A model generated the notes under the pieces. That model did no database searches. It was not told where the DNA came from and was given only the letters and a program-made list of their open reading frames with translations. From Halobacteriovoraceae bacterium (GTDB lineage Bacteria; Bdellovibrionota; Bacteriovoracia; Bacteriovoracales; Bacteriovoracaceae), in contig JACKAK010000005.1 of NCBI GenBank assembly GCA_020635115.1, forward strand, positions 248,001 through 312,000: 64,000 nt of DNA. Reading direction: 5' to 3'. Below, in pieces: positions 9,605 through 17,697 of the stretch; the first letter of the stretch is position 1; every line of letters starts with the position of its first letter. A program made the position numbers and the translations under genes.

Positions 9605-10242
9605 ATTTCAAACCCCAGTTTAATTGATCCACCTGCGTATTTTTTAAAAGTATAAGTCTCTTGATTAGGAATATCATATGTATATGAATTCGGTGTATAT
9701 TCCACTGAAAAAAATGCTCTTTCCAATAGGTTTATCACTCGAATTCCATACACTGGCCCATAGTTTAAAGGATTATCCGTGAGTCCATATTCAATTTTAG
9801 ATGACGTTCGATCAAACTCGAATCTCTCTGAGCCTTGTCTTAATTCAAACTTCACAAAAGGTTGAATCCCATAATATTCACTTTGTATATTCAAATTAAT
9901 ATCTGTTCCAATTGAAGAGTAAAGTGTGATTCGTGTTGCTTCACCTCTTATTCCGTTAATTGTAAAATCTGGACGGCCATTAGCATAATTTAAACCCAGA
10001 AAAGGTGTGACACTTATTAAACTATTTTTTAAAAATTCACGTTTAAAAGCAAGATTAATAAGAGACATTGTAGTCTTATCTCTTTTCGATGATGAAACTT
10101 CTTGAACACTCAATTGGTTAATACTGACACCAAACTCAGTTTGAATTTGAAGTTGTTCACCTTTATGAGAATCTATCTTTATAGATGTCAACGCAAAAGC
10201 AGAGTTTAAGCAGAAGATTAATAAAGCAATGACTATTTTCAT
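9601..10242 (-). CDS. Putative outer-membrane beta-barrel protein
   Basis: The 213-residue product has a signal peptide cut after AFA (about residue 17) and alternating beta-type sequence with aromatic and Gly residues (FVKFELRQGSERFEF, AFFSVEYTPNSYTY), ending GGSIKLGFEI, a typical C-terminal barrel strand. GGAG lies at the normal place before the ATG. It is a single gene between a convergent unknown and the divergent dps region. No specific family. Confidence 0.6.
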   Translation of the reverse strand: MKIVIALLIFCLNSAFALTSIKIDSHKGEQLQIQTEFGVSINQLSVQEVSSSKRDKTTMSLINLAFKREFLKNSLISVTPFLGLNYANGRPDFTINGIRGEATRITLYSSIGTDINLNIQSEYYGIQPFVKFELRQGSERFEFDRTSSKIEYGLTDNPLNYGPVYGIRVINLLERAFFSVEYTPNSYTYDIPNQETYTFKKYAGGSIKLGFEI

Positions 10243-10325
10243 GAGGACTCCAAATAAATAAACTTAGGTATAGGATAACAACAAATTCTAAATTAAACCT
10301 GACCATTGTTTTTTTTACATATTTG

Positions 10326-10343
10326 TACTGTAAGTGAACAGTA
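10326..10343. promoter_or_regulatory. Inverted repeat upstream of dps (possible operator)
   Basis: TACTGT and ACAGTA form a perfect 6-base dyad around the 6-base centre AAGTGA. It lies about 165 bases before the dps start and about 84 bases before the divergent barrel gene. The dyad has CTGT/ACAG arms but the spacing is two bases shorter than the E. coli LexA box, so I do not assign a regulator. Confidence 0.35.
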
Positions 10344-10378
10344 TTTTTGTTTGAAATTTATCCTGTGATTACAATAAG

Positions 10379-10439
10379 TTATAAAACACTCTATAAATTG
10401 TTTTATTTATTTAATTTATATTATAAATCATCTTATAAA
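10379..10439. repeat. Two 19-base direct repeats in front of dps
   Basis: Two related 19-mers start at 10379 and 10421, 42 bases apart (four helical turns), and match at 15 of 19 positions. Each is flanked by TTATAA/TATAAA half sites around a short C-containing centre. The second ends 68 bases before the dps start. They could be regulator sites or stacked -10-like elements; in so AT-rich a region chance is possible. Confidence 0.35.
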
Positions 10440-10507
10440 AATCTTTAATTGGAAAATCTCTCGAATAAGTGAGACTATCAAATCACAAACTTAACAAAGG
10501 AATCTCT

Positions 10508-10978
10508 ATGTCTTTAAACACAGGTATAAACGAAGAAAACAGAGTCAAAATTGCAAAAGGACTTTCAACTCTCCTGGCCGACACATACACCTTATACTTA
10601 AAAACACACAAATATCACTGGAACGTAACTGGCCCAATGTTTCAAACATTACACACCATGTTTGAAACACAATACAACAATCTTTCTGTTGCGGTGGATG
10701 AATTAGCTGAGAGAATAAGAGTTCTAGGTGTAAAAGCTCCTGGTTCTTATAAGGAGTTTTCAGATTTAGGAAATGTTAAAGAAGACAGCTCTATTGATGT
10801 AGACGCCCAAGAGATGATAAAAAACCTACTTGCTGATCATGAACAGGTTACTCGCTCGGCCAAGGCAATCCTTCCTCTGCTTGAAGGTGCCAACGATGAA
10901 GGAACAAACTCATTAATTGGTGCGAGAATTGAATATCATGAAAAAACAGCTTGGATGTTAAATAGTTTAATTAGTTAG
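10508..10978 (+). CDS. dps: Dps-family ferritin-like DNA-protection protein
   Basis: The ATG at 10508 has AAAGGA eight bases upstream and gives the normal Dps length of 156 residues; an upstream in-frame ATG at 10469 lacks a site. The Dps ferroxidase signature is clear: K-x-HWN-x-x-G-x-x-F-x-x-LH followed by E-x-x-Y and D-x-x-AERI. Such proteins form 12-mers that oxidise and store iron using hydrogen peroxide and may coat DNA. It stands alone, with an AT-rich 265-base upstream region holding a dyad and direct repeats and a hairpin terminator downstream. Confidence 0.92.
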   Translation: MSLNTGINEENRVKIAKGLSTLLADTYTLYLKTHKYHWNVTGPMFQTLHTMFETQYNNLSVAVDELAERIRVLGVKAPGSYKEFSDLGNVKEDSSIDVDAQEMIKNLLADHEQVTRSAKAILPLLEGANDEGTNSLIGARIEYHEKTAWMLNSLIS

Positions 10979-10984
10979 TCTTTT

Positions 10985-11010
10985 GGGGCACCTCAGTGCC
11001 CCATTTATAT
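10985..11010 (+). terminator. Rho-independent terminator after dps
   Basis: GGGGCAC and GTGCCCC pair perfectly (7 bases) around the loop CTCA, six bases after the dps stop. The following sequence is AT-rich (ATTTATATAC) rather than a pure T-run, so termination may be moderate. Confidence 0.7.
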
Positions 11011-11115
11011 ACAAAAAAATTCCGATTGGGTAAATTCTATAGACATGTTCTTTTTGACTGGTAAAAGATCCTTTATAAGTTAAAGTCTTACAACTTAAAA
11101 TATAGAGGGTATTAT

Positions 11116-12015
11116 ATGATTTTTAAGTTTCGATTGATATTATTAATAGTCTTTATTTATACAATCTCTAACGGCATGTATGCTCTTCCACTAGATGAAA
11201 GCGCACTTTATAAAAAACTTAGTCATGCCAGTGTAACAGTGATCTCAACTACCAGTGAAAAATATGAAAATATCATTGCAGGAAAATACGCCCCTGAAGA
11301 AAGTGATAATGAAAATACTTTTATCGAATTACTCAAATTTATTTTTTTAAAAAAGGATAACTCATTTTCTGATGAAGGATTGTTTTCGCAAGGTTCGGGC
11401 TTTATACTTAAAGATTATGAAAATACAATTGCAACAAGCTATCATGTTGTTGATGAATATTTGGAAGATGGCGTCTTTTTCTGCATCAGAAATGGCCAAA
11501 AGACTATTAATGAAATCATTTCAGTCTACGAACCAAGAACTTTTTTAGAAAACTTTTCTGAACATCAAAAATTTCTGTGTAGAATAAAACTCATTGACCA
11601 TTCCAAAGATCTTGCTTTATTGGAGATGGTTTCACCTGATCAAAAAAATATTCAAAAAGATGGCCTAATTATATCCTATGAAAGACCCCCTATTACATCC
11701 AAAGTCTACAATGTCTCTACTCCCTTTGGACATACTGGCCAGTGGAGTACTGGAGTGGTTAATAATTGGATAACTGGTTATCAAGATCAAATTGCAGGGA
11801 TAAACGAGGACTTCACTATAAATGAATTTATTCTTGTTAATTCTACCAGCATTTTTTCAGGATCATCTGGTAGTGCTCTAACAAATGAGAAAGGTGAAAT
11901 CATTGGTATGGTGACTGCATCTTATCAAGATATGGGTATGGCGATTATCACTCCAATCAATGAGCTATTTCCTAGAGATGAAGAAAGCATGTTGCTTACG
12001 ATAACTTCAAATTAG
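11116..12015 (+). CDS. Secreted trypsin-like serine protease
   Basis: The 299-residue protein has an N-terminal signal/membrane segment (residues 5-23) followed by a trypsin/HtrA-type peptidase fold. The triad is visible: His110 in ATSYHVVDE, Asp165 in HSKDLALLE and Ser251 in FSGSSGSALTNEKGEIIGMV. There is no PDZ domain, unlike DegP. It probably cleaves proteins in the periplasm or outside the cell. An acidic insert lies before the catalytic His (residues 58-90). It is monocistronic as far as the spacing shows. Confidence 0.82.
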   Translation: MIFKFRLILLIVFIYTISNGMYALPLDESALYKKLSHASVTVISTTSEKYENIIAGKYAPEESDNENTFIELLKFIFLKKDNSFSDEGLFSQGSGFILKDYENTIATSYHVVDEYLEDGVFFCIRNGQKTINEIISVYEPRTFLENFSEHQKFLCRIKLIDHSKDLALLEMVSPDQKNIQKDGLIISYERPPITSKVYNVSTPFGHTGQWSTGVVNNWITGYQDQIAGINEDFTINEFILVNSTSIFSGSSGSALTNEKGEIIGMVTASYQDMGMAIITPINELFPRDEESMLLTITSN

Positions 12016-12073
12016 TATACTTCACAGTGTATTTTTCTTGTCACTTAGATTCTCCAGATGATATCCATCCAAT

Positions 12074-13084
12074 ATGATTGAAAATGCTTTGGATTTCTTA
12101 AAAAATTCATTTAGGACTGTTTACCAAAACAAACTAGATCTCAAAACATGGGAAATCGATCATTTGTGCTACCGAACTGTGAGTGATCAAAATTATATCG
12201 AAGTCAAAAATAAATTCCTAGAACTTGGAAGTCTTCTCACAGAAACTATTGTCAGAGGTAGACCAATTGCGATCATCAAGTTGAGTGAACCGATTTTTTT
12301 TGATCAATATATTATTGATCTTATAGAAATACCTTCTCCTAAAAAAAACTCAACATTTTCAGAGGGTTTTGAGCATTTTGAAGTTGTGATAGATTGTCAT
12401 TTTCAAGAGTTCGTTCAAAAATATCCACATATTAAATTCGATCTATCAAGTTTAAGTAAAACTCTTAACCCTGAGCTTAAGCTCGATTTTGAAACTTTTC
12501 AGATAAAGTTACATCACAAGTCACTAGAGCATATCATTAATATTGAAAAAAATAAGAATATTATGAATTTTCTATGTGATACTGATATTCTTAATGTTTT
12601 TAGAAATTTCCATCCCTGTCTGTCAGGAACAATTCCTCTTGGTATAGACACATCTTGTTCTGATTTAGACATTCTTTTTCAAGCTAGTCAATTTGAAGAA
12701 TTTCTAAGGTTAGTTCAGATTCACTTTTCAACATTTCCTGGGTTCTGTATTAGAAAAAATATTCATCAAAATAAAGAATCTCTAATTGTAAATTTTAAAT
12801 ATAATAATTTACTTATTGAACTTTTTACTCAAGATTATCCTGTTTATAATCAACGTTCAAATTTGCATTTTTTAGTTGAAGGCAGACTCCTTAAGATTTT
12901 TGGTAAAAATCTTTCTAAAAAAATCATTGATTTAAAATCTGGTGGTTTAAAAACTGAACCGGCCTTTGGGCATATATTTAATCTCAAAAACTCATACGAT
13001 GAACTAGAAAATTTAGCTTATTATTCTGATATGGATCTTTATTCAAAACTCTTCTCCGAGTATTCAGGTCAACTTGCAACATAA
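12074..13084 (+). CDS. Fusion of a YecM-like domain and a DUF4269 nucleotidyltransferase-like domain
   Basis: Residues 1-160 resemble E. coli YecM (VOC-type metal-binding fold): WEIDHLCYRT, a GRPIAIIKLSEP segment and GFEHFEVVI occur in the same order as in YecM. Residues 163-315 resemble DUF4269, a family related to nucleotidyltransferases: HPCLSGTIPLGIDTSCSDLD, then IELFTQDYPV, and the ending GLKTEPAFGHIF. In the families I know these are separate proteins. The substrate of neither half is known. No clear ribosome site precedes the ATG. Family recognition is by eye from remembered motifs. Confidence 0.7.
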   Translation: MIENALDFLKNSFRTVYQNKLDLKTWEIDHLCYRTVSDQNYIEVKNKFLELGSLLTETIVRGRPIAIIKLSEPIFFDQYIIDLIEIPSPKKNSTFSEGFEHFEVVIDCHFQEFVQKYPHIKFDLSSLSKTLNPELKLDFETFQIKLHHKSLEHIINIEKNKNIMNFLCDTDILNVFRNFHPCLSGTIPLGIDTSCSDLDILFQASQFEEFLRLVQIHFSTFPGFCIRKNIHQNKESLIVNFKYNNLLIELFTQDYPVYNQRSNLHFLVEGRLLKIFGKNLSKKIIDLKSGGLKTEPAFGHIFNLKNSYDELENLAYYSDMDLYSKLFSEYSGQLAT

Positions 13085-13121
13085 TGATTTTTTTTGATAA
13101 TACTCATATTTTTTGAAATGA

Positions 13122-13130
13122 TGTTATAAT
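13122..13130 (+). promoter_or_regulatory. Extended -10 promoter of the barrel protein gene
   Basis: TGTTATAAT is a perfect extended -10 element (TG, one base, TATAAT). No good -35 hexamer lies 17 bases upstream, as is usual for extended -10 promoters. Transcription would start near 13137, leaving a leader of about 22 bases that contains GGAGG. Confidence 0.6.
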
Positions 13131-13158
13131 AGTCTTGGAACTTTTACGGAGGAAAGTT

Positions 13159-13812
13159 ATGAAAAAAATTTATATGCTCATGGTTCTCTCAACACTGTCT
13201 CTTTCATCTCATGCAGGAATTCTCATAGAACCCTATCTAGGATTTGGCCTAGGAATGTCGGGTGATCATACTTCAACAGTTAGTGGTAATTCAAATGTCT
13301 TTGATTCAGACCCAGGATCTGCTGTTGAATTTGGTGGTAGAGTTGGCTATACATTTATGGGCTTTTTTGGTGCCCTCAATTATTCAATGACATCATTTGA
13401 CATTGATGACAAACCAACAAAAATTGCAGGGGTTTCAAGTTCTTCCTATGCTACAAATACTATTTCAATGGATCAGAATGCTTTTGGAGTCACTGTTGGT
13501 TATAAACTCCCAATTTTACTTCGATTTTGGGGTACGTATCACTTCAACGTTTCTTGGGATAGTGATGCCGATCGCGTAGCTGATAACACAACAAATTATA
13601 AAACTGAATCGAGCGGGAATGGTTTTTCGCTAGGGGCAGGATGGACAGGACTTCCTTTCATCACGGTATATGCGGAATATTCTAGTGTCACAATCGACAC
13701 ACTTGATAAGGCGACTAATTCAGGTGGTACAGATGTTTCAGGAAACTTTAGCTCATATGAGAGAACTAGAAATAGTCTCATTATCGGTGTAAGTGCACCT
13801 TTTGATATCTAA
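13159..13812 (+). CDS. Outer-membrane beta-barrel protein (OmpW/OmpA-barrel-like)
   Basis: ATG 13159 has GGAGG seven bases upstream and begins a clear signal peptide (MKKIYMLMVLSTLSLSSHAG, cut after SHA). The mature part is a series of amphipathic strands with Gly and aromatic residues (EPYLGFGLGMSGD, FGGRVGYTFMGFFGALNYSM), ending SLIIGVSAPFDI. At 217 residues it fits an eight-strand barrel. It has its own extended -10 promoter and a strong bidirectional terminator, so it is likely a well-expressed single gene. Confidence 0.7.
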   Translation: MKKIYMLMVLSTLSLSSHAGILIEPYLGFGLGMSGDHTSTVSGNSNVFDSDPGSAVEFGGRVGYTFMGFFGALNYSMTSFDIDDKPTKIAGVSSSSYATNTISMDQNAFGVTVGYKLPILLRFWGTYHFNVSWDSDADRVADNTTNYKTESSGNGFSLGAGWTGLPFITVYAEYSSVTIDTLDKATNSGGTDVSGNFSSYERTRNSLIIGVSAPFDI

Positions 13813-13848
13813 AAAATAGTGCCAGTTTGACTGGCACTATTTTCTTTT
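13813..13848. terminator. Bidirectional terminator between barrel gene and der
   Basis: A perfect 14-base stem (AAAATAGTGCCAGT with its complement) closes a 3-base loop. T-rich sequence follows on both strands (TTTCTTTTT on +, TTTTTTAG on -). The der stop codon at 13837-13839 lies inside the stem, so the hairpin serves both convergent genes. Confidence 0.85.
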
Positions 13849-15645
13849 TACTTTTGCCATCCTCTTTTCTAAATCAGTTCCAGTTCTAAAAATTAAATGC
13901 ACTGGAGTATTGATAATTCCATATTCTTGTCTGATACAATTTTTGAGATATCTCTTATAGGTCTCAGGTATCCCCTTTGATTTATTAGTATATAAAAGAA
14001 ATGTTGGTGGTGCCGATTTTATCATTGAAGCGTATTTAACTTTTAATCTCTGGCCTCTAGACTTTTTAACGACAATCCCATGGTGATCCATAACATCAAA
14101 TATAAAGCGGTTTAAATGACCAGCTGATACTTTCTGAGAACGTATAAAAATTGTTTTTTTAATGACTTGTTTCAACCTGCCAATTGATTTTCCATATTTA
14201 GCAGAAATTGGAATAATATCACAGTAATTAAGCCATGGGATTTCAGCGCGAAGATCGAGCAACCACTCCCTTCTTTCTTTATCATTAGCAAATTTACCTT
14301 TAAACAGGTCAAATTTATTAAGACAAATTATAACAGATTTACCTTTATCTAAGGCAATATCAATGAGTCTTCTATCTTGATGTCCAACTCCTTTTGTACA
14401 GTCAACCATGTACACAACTATATCGGCCTCAGAAATACATCTTAAAGAACGATATACGGATTGTTCTTCTATAAAGTCATGAATATTTCCTTTTTTGCGA
14501 ATACCTGCAGTGTCTACAATATGAAGGGATCTCCAATAACTTCCCTTTTCTTCAAACTCCTCTATGGAATCTTGCTCATCCTCTAGAAGTTCACTCATTT
14601 TTTGTTCATAAGCCGATTCCTCGAGCTCAGTATTTTGCTCTTCAAAACTCGAGATCTCATCATCGTCAAAGTCTTCATCATATTGTCCAACAGTATCTTT
14701 TCCATGTAAAAGATCTTCTTCATATGAAAGTATTAGTTTTTGGTAAACATCCTGATTATTTTTTCTAAAGTCTTCATACTGCTCAAAAAGCTCTTGGTTT
14801 GAAAAATCTTTTTTTGAATTTGCTTCATCAAGTTTCGCTACATCTTCACCAAAGTACAAATCAAAATATCCTTCAATTGGATCTACTGTCGTTCCGGGAA
14901 TATCAGAGACTAGTGCTCTATTGGCGCCAAGTAATTTATTGAGCAATGTTGATTTTCCTGCATTAGGAGCACCAATAATAGCAACTCTGGAAACAACGCT
15001 CTCCCTAGGAGTTACACCTTTTTGTAGATCTGGATTTGATTGCTCAATGGCCGCAAATAAAGATGCTTCACGGTGTATTTTTTCTCTTAAATTTTCCACC
15101 CCATAACCATGAGCTGCTGAAGTCGTAAAGAGTTGATCTCCGTCTATTCCCAGGGTATATGCATCTATTTCCTGGCCAAATTGTGAGTCGGAGTCAAATT
15201 TATTGCATACAACTAAAAAATCTTTTTTACATTTTCTTATAAAATCAGCAATAACTTTATCTGATGGGAGTATCCCTTCTCTCACATCGACAACCAGTAA
15301 TACTAAATCAGATTCCTTAATTGCTAATTCTGCGTGTTCAGTCATGATATTGAAAAACTTATTATAAATTTGTTCTTCATTCATGTGCAGGCCATTGCCC
15401 TTAGATTCTTCAAGTTTTTGAGGATAAAATCCGCCGGTATCAACCAGAATAATATCCTGTGGATCCTCGCCTCTGGCATCATCGAATGTTGCAAAACCAT
15501 AGTGTCTATCTCTTGTCACTCCAGGTCTGTCATACGTTAGGGCCTTTGTCGATTTCTTCATCAGTCTATTAAAAAGAGAACTTTTTCCCACATTAGGCCT
15601 ACCAATTAAGGAAATAACCATATTTCTTTGGATTTTTTCAATCAT
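13837..15645 (-). CDS. der: Ribosome-assembly GTPase Der (EngA) with a large acidic insertion
   Basis: The start is the ATG overlapping the era stop as ATGA, with GGAGA upstream; this gives 602 residues against about 440-490 for usual Der. Two GTPase domains and a KH-like C-terminus are present. Domain 1: GRPNVGKSS at 15-23, DTGG at 69, NKFD at 148. Domain 2: GAPNAGKST at 225-233, GTT at 251, DTAG at 378, NKFD at 443. Between switch I (GTT251) and DTAG378 there are about 125 residues instead of about 25. The extra piece (about 265-368) is strongly acidic and probably disordered or helical. It is last of the rnc-era-der operon. Confidence 0.93.
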   Translation of the reverse strand: MIEKIQRNMVISLIGRPNVGKSSLFNRLMKKSTKALTYDRPGVTRDRHYGFATFDDARGEDPQDIILVDTGGFYPQKLEESKGNGLHMNEEQIYNKFFNIMTEHAELAIKESDLVLLVVDVREGILPSDKVIADFIRKCKKDFLVVCNKFDSDSQFGQEIDAYTLGIDGDQLFTTSAAHGYGVENLREKIHREASLFAAIEQSNPDLQKGVTPRESVVSRVAIIGAPNAGKSTLLNKLLGANRALVSDIPGTTVDPIEGYFDLYFGEDVAKLDEANSKKDFSNQELFEQYEDFRKNNQDVYQKLILSYEEDLLHGKDTVGQYDEDFDDDEISSFEEQNTELEESAYEQKMSELLEDEQDSIEEFEEKGSYWRSLHIVDTAGIRKKGNIHDFIEEQSVYRSLRCISEADIVVYMVDCTKGVGHQDRRLIDIALDKGKSVIICLNKFDLFKGKFANDKERREWLLDLRAEIPWLNYCDIIPISAKYGKSIGRLKQVIKKTIFIRSQKVSAGHLNRFIFDVMDHHGIVVKKSRGQRLKVKYASMIKSAPPTFLLYTNKSKGIPETYKRYLKNCIRQEYGIINTPVHLIFRTGTDLEKRMAKVKRK

Positions 15646-16616
15646 TTTTGTCTCCATACTCTCGATGAATTCACAGCTCTTGGGATACCAATCTCTTCCA
15701 GAACCCAATTATTCTTAAACCAATTTGGAGTTACTTTAACGTGGAGATTCAAATGAACTTTTCCCCCAACTAAGTCTTCAATCTTTTTTCTGGCCTCGGT
15801 TCCAATGTTTTTTATCATTGCTCCTTTAGATCCAACAACGATTGCTCTTTGTGAGGGTCTGTTTACTAAAATAGAAGCAGAGATAAAGCATACAATTCCT
15901 CCTGGTCTTTTTTCATTAGGTTTCATATCTTTATATTCATCAACGACGACCGCAATCTCATAGGGAATTTCATCTTTAAGCATTTTAAACGCTTGCTCTC
16001 GAATGTATTCAGTTGCAAAAAAACGTTCATTTTTATTGGAAATCTCTCCGCCTGGATAGAGATGAGGACCTGGTTGAGCTTCATCACAGAGGTCACCTAT
16101 AAGTTTATTCATATTGAGTTCTGTTTTCGAGCTGACGACATAATGTTTTTCAATAGAAGGTATAATCTCTTTAGCTTTTTGAGTGATTTCTTCAAGTGGT
16201 AATTTGTCTATATCAGAAATGAGATCTGCCTTAGTATAAATGACCCAAGTTCTTGATAATTCTTTTTCAAAGATGGAATGGAAAATTGTAAATTGTGGGA
16301 TCACTTCCTTAGTTAAATCGATCAAAAGAAGATTAATGTCCACACCTTCTTGTCCCTCAACGGCCTGCTGATTGAGGCGCTTATTGAATTCTTTATTTGA
16401 TTTATGAACACCTGGAGTATCAACGAGAACAATTTCTGTCCGATCTACAGTTAAGACGCAATGGAATTTATTTCTTGTAGTTTGAGCTTTATGCGAGACG
16501 ATAGAAAGATCCATCCCGAGAAGATAATTTATTAAGGTACTCTTTCCTACATTTGGCGCTCCAAGAACCGAACACATAATGGCCTTATTCAAAGGATGCT
16601 GATCTTGTAATAACAT
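15642..16616 (-). CDS. era: GTPase Era
   Basis: The 324-residue protein has the Era G motifs (GAPNVGKST near residue 19, TTRNK switch, DTPG near 66, TKAD near 129, VSSKTE) and a C-terminal KH domain with the GSKG turn (VVGSKGAMIKNIGTEARKKIE). Era binds the 3' end of 16S rRNA and helps mature the 30S subunit. AGGAGA lies just before the ATG. It follows rnc by 8 bases and overlaps der by 4, so the three are co-translated. Confidence 0.95.
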   Translation of the reverse strand: MLLQDQHPLNKAIMCSVLGAPNVGKSTLINYLLGMDLSIVSHKAQTTRNKFHCVLTVDRTEIVLVDTPGVHKSNKEFNKRLNQQAVEGQEGVDINLLLIDLTKEVIPQFTIFHSIFEKELSRTWVIYTKADLISDIDKLPLEEITQKAKEIIPSIEKHYVVSSKTELNMNKLIGDLCDEAQPGPHLYPGGEISNKNERFFATEYIREQAFKMLKDEIPYEIAVVVDEYKDMKPNEKRPGGIVCFISASILVNRPSQRAIVVGSKGAMIKNIGTEARKKIEDLVGGKVHLNLHVKVTPNWFKNNWVLEEIGIPRAVNSSRVWRQK

Positions 16617-16624
16617 TTTCTCTC

Positions 16625-17503
16625 CTAATTTTTAATATATGATCTTTCTATTAATATTTTTTTTGCCAATTTTTTAAACCCTTTCTTTTTTGATGTATCA
16701 ATAAGGGTTCCCAATACTTTTCCTTCTAAAGTTATTTTTAACTCAAAAAGGGACGGATCTATTTCACAAGATTCAAACTTTGGAAAATTACCTGTTATTT
16801 TGACAATTTCCTCTTGAAGTTTAGACTTTGGGTCATAATCAGTAAGTCTTTCAATTGAATAATATTTCTTATTAAATTGTTTTTCGTAGATATCGACAAT
16901 GGATTTAAAAACTTCCACTGTTCTATCAAAACCGCTTTCAAAAAAAATCACTCCTAGGATTGCCTCAAAAGTGTCACAAAGTATTCCCGATCTTGTTGTA
17001 TTAAAAAATTCCCTTTCACCCTTTCCAAGTAAAATATATTTTTCAAGTTCCAAGGCCAGGGCCATCTCTGTTAAGATATCTTCATTAACAAGTGCACTTC
17101 TCAGTTTACTTAGCTCTCCTTCATTCATATTTTTAAATAGATTGCAGATTTCGTTAGTGACAATTGTATTTAAAACACTATCTCCTAAAAATTCTATTCT
17201 CTCATTATAGGGAAGATTTAGATCTTTAAATTCATGTGAAACAGATGAATGGGTCAATCCTTCTAACGCTTTTTCAGGTTCTATGAAATTGTATTTCAAT
17301 TTTTTTTGAAGATTCTCAAGTTGATTTGAGTATTGAAAGAATTCATAAAAATGTTTTTGAGTAGTAATTTTATTTTTTTCATATTGGAGTGTTTGAAGAA
17401 TATCACTAAAAGATAAATCAAGGTTCCCTACAGCTGTATTCGTATTTTTCGTTTTCTGAGACGCATTACTATCCAATATTGCGTTGTATTTCTGTAAGGT
17501 CAT
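16625..17503 (-). CDS. rnc: Ribonuclease III
   Basis: The signature NERIEFLGDSVL is at residues 100-111, followed by GELSKLRSALVNE and the second acidic motif (CDTFEAILGVIF), so the catalytic site is complete. A dsRNA-binding domain follows (about 222-288, DYDPKSKLQEE to KKGFKKLAKKIL). The first 70 residues are an extra N-terminal extension compared with the usual 225-residue enzyme. The enzyme processes rRNA precursors and other double-stranded RNA. GGAGAG precedes the start. It heads rnc-era-der. Confidence 0.93.
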   Translation of the reverse strand: MTLQKYNAILDSNASQKTKNTNTAVGNLDLSFSDILQTLQYEKNKITTQKHFYEFFQYSNQLENLQKKLKYNFIEPEKALEGLTHSSVSHEFKDLNLPYNERIEFLGDSVLNTIVTNEICNLFKNMNEGELSKLRSALVNEDILTEMALALELEKYILLGKGEREFFNTTRSGILCDTFEAILGVIFFESGFDRTVEVFKSIVDIYEKQFNKKYYSIERLTDYDPKSKLQEEIVKITGNFPKFESCEIDPSLFELKITLEGKVLGTLIDTSKKKGFKKLAKKILIERSYIKN

Positions 17504-17697
17504 CGATCATCTCTCCTCTAAGTAAGCTGATGATTATTTTTCAAATATTCGAATTTTTAGACATTTAATCGGGCGCACAATAACATTGACACAACTCAAA
17601 CGCAAGAGTTTGTTTTTTTACATGTACAAATTTCTATAACTTGAGTTATCCTTGGGCCGTTTAACAATTCTAAATCTTAGTCAAAGGGTATCAGTCA

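Noticed and set aside
10326..10343. LexA box
   Set aside because: The CTGT/ACAG arms are two bases closer than in the E. coli site and dps is not a usual SOS gene.
10379..10439. PerR/Fur box
   Set aside because: TTATAA half sites are present but the spacing is six bases or more, not three as in the PerR consensus.
16899..17210. 103-codon + strand frame
   Set aside because: Antisense to the catalytic part of rnc.
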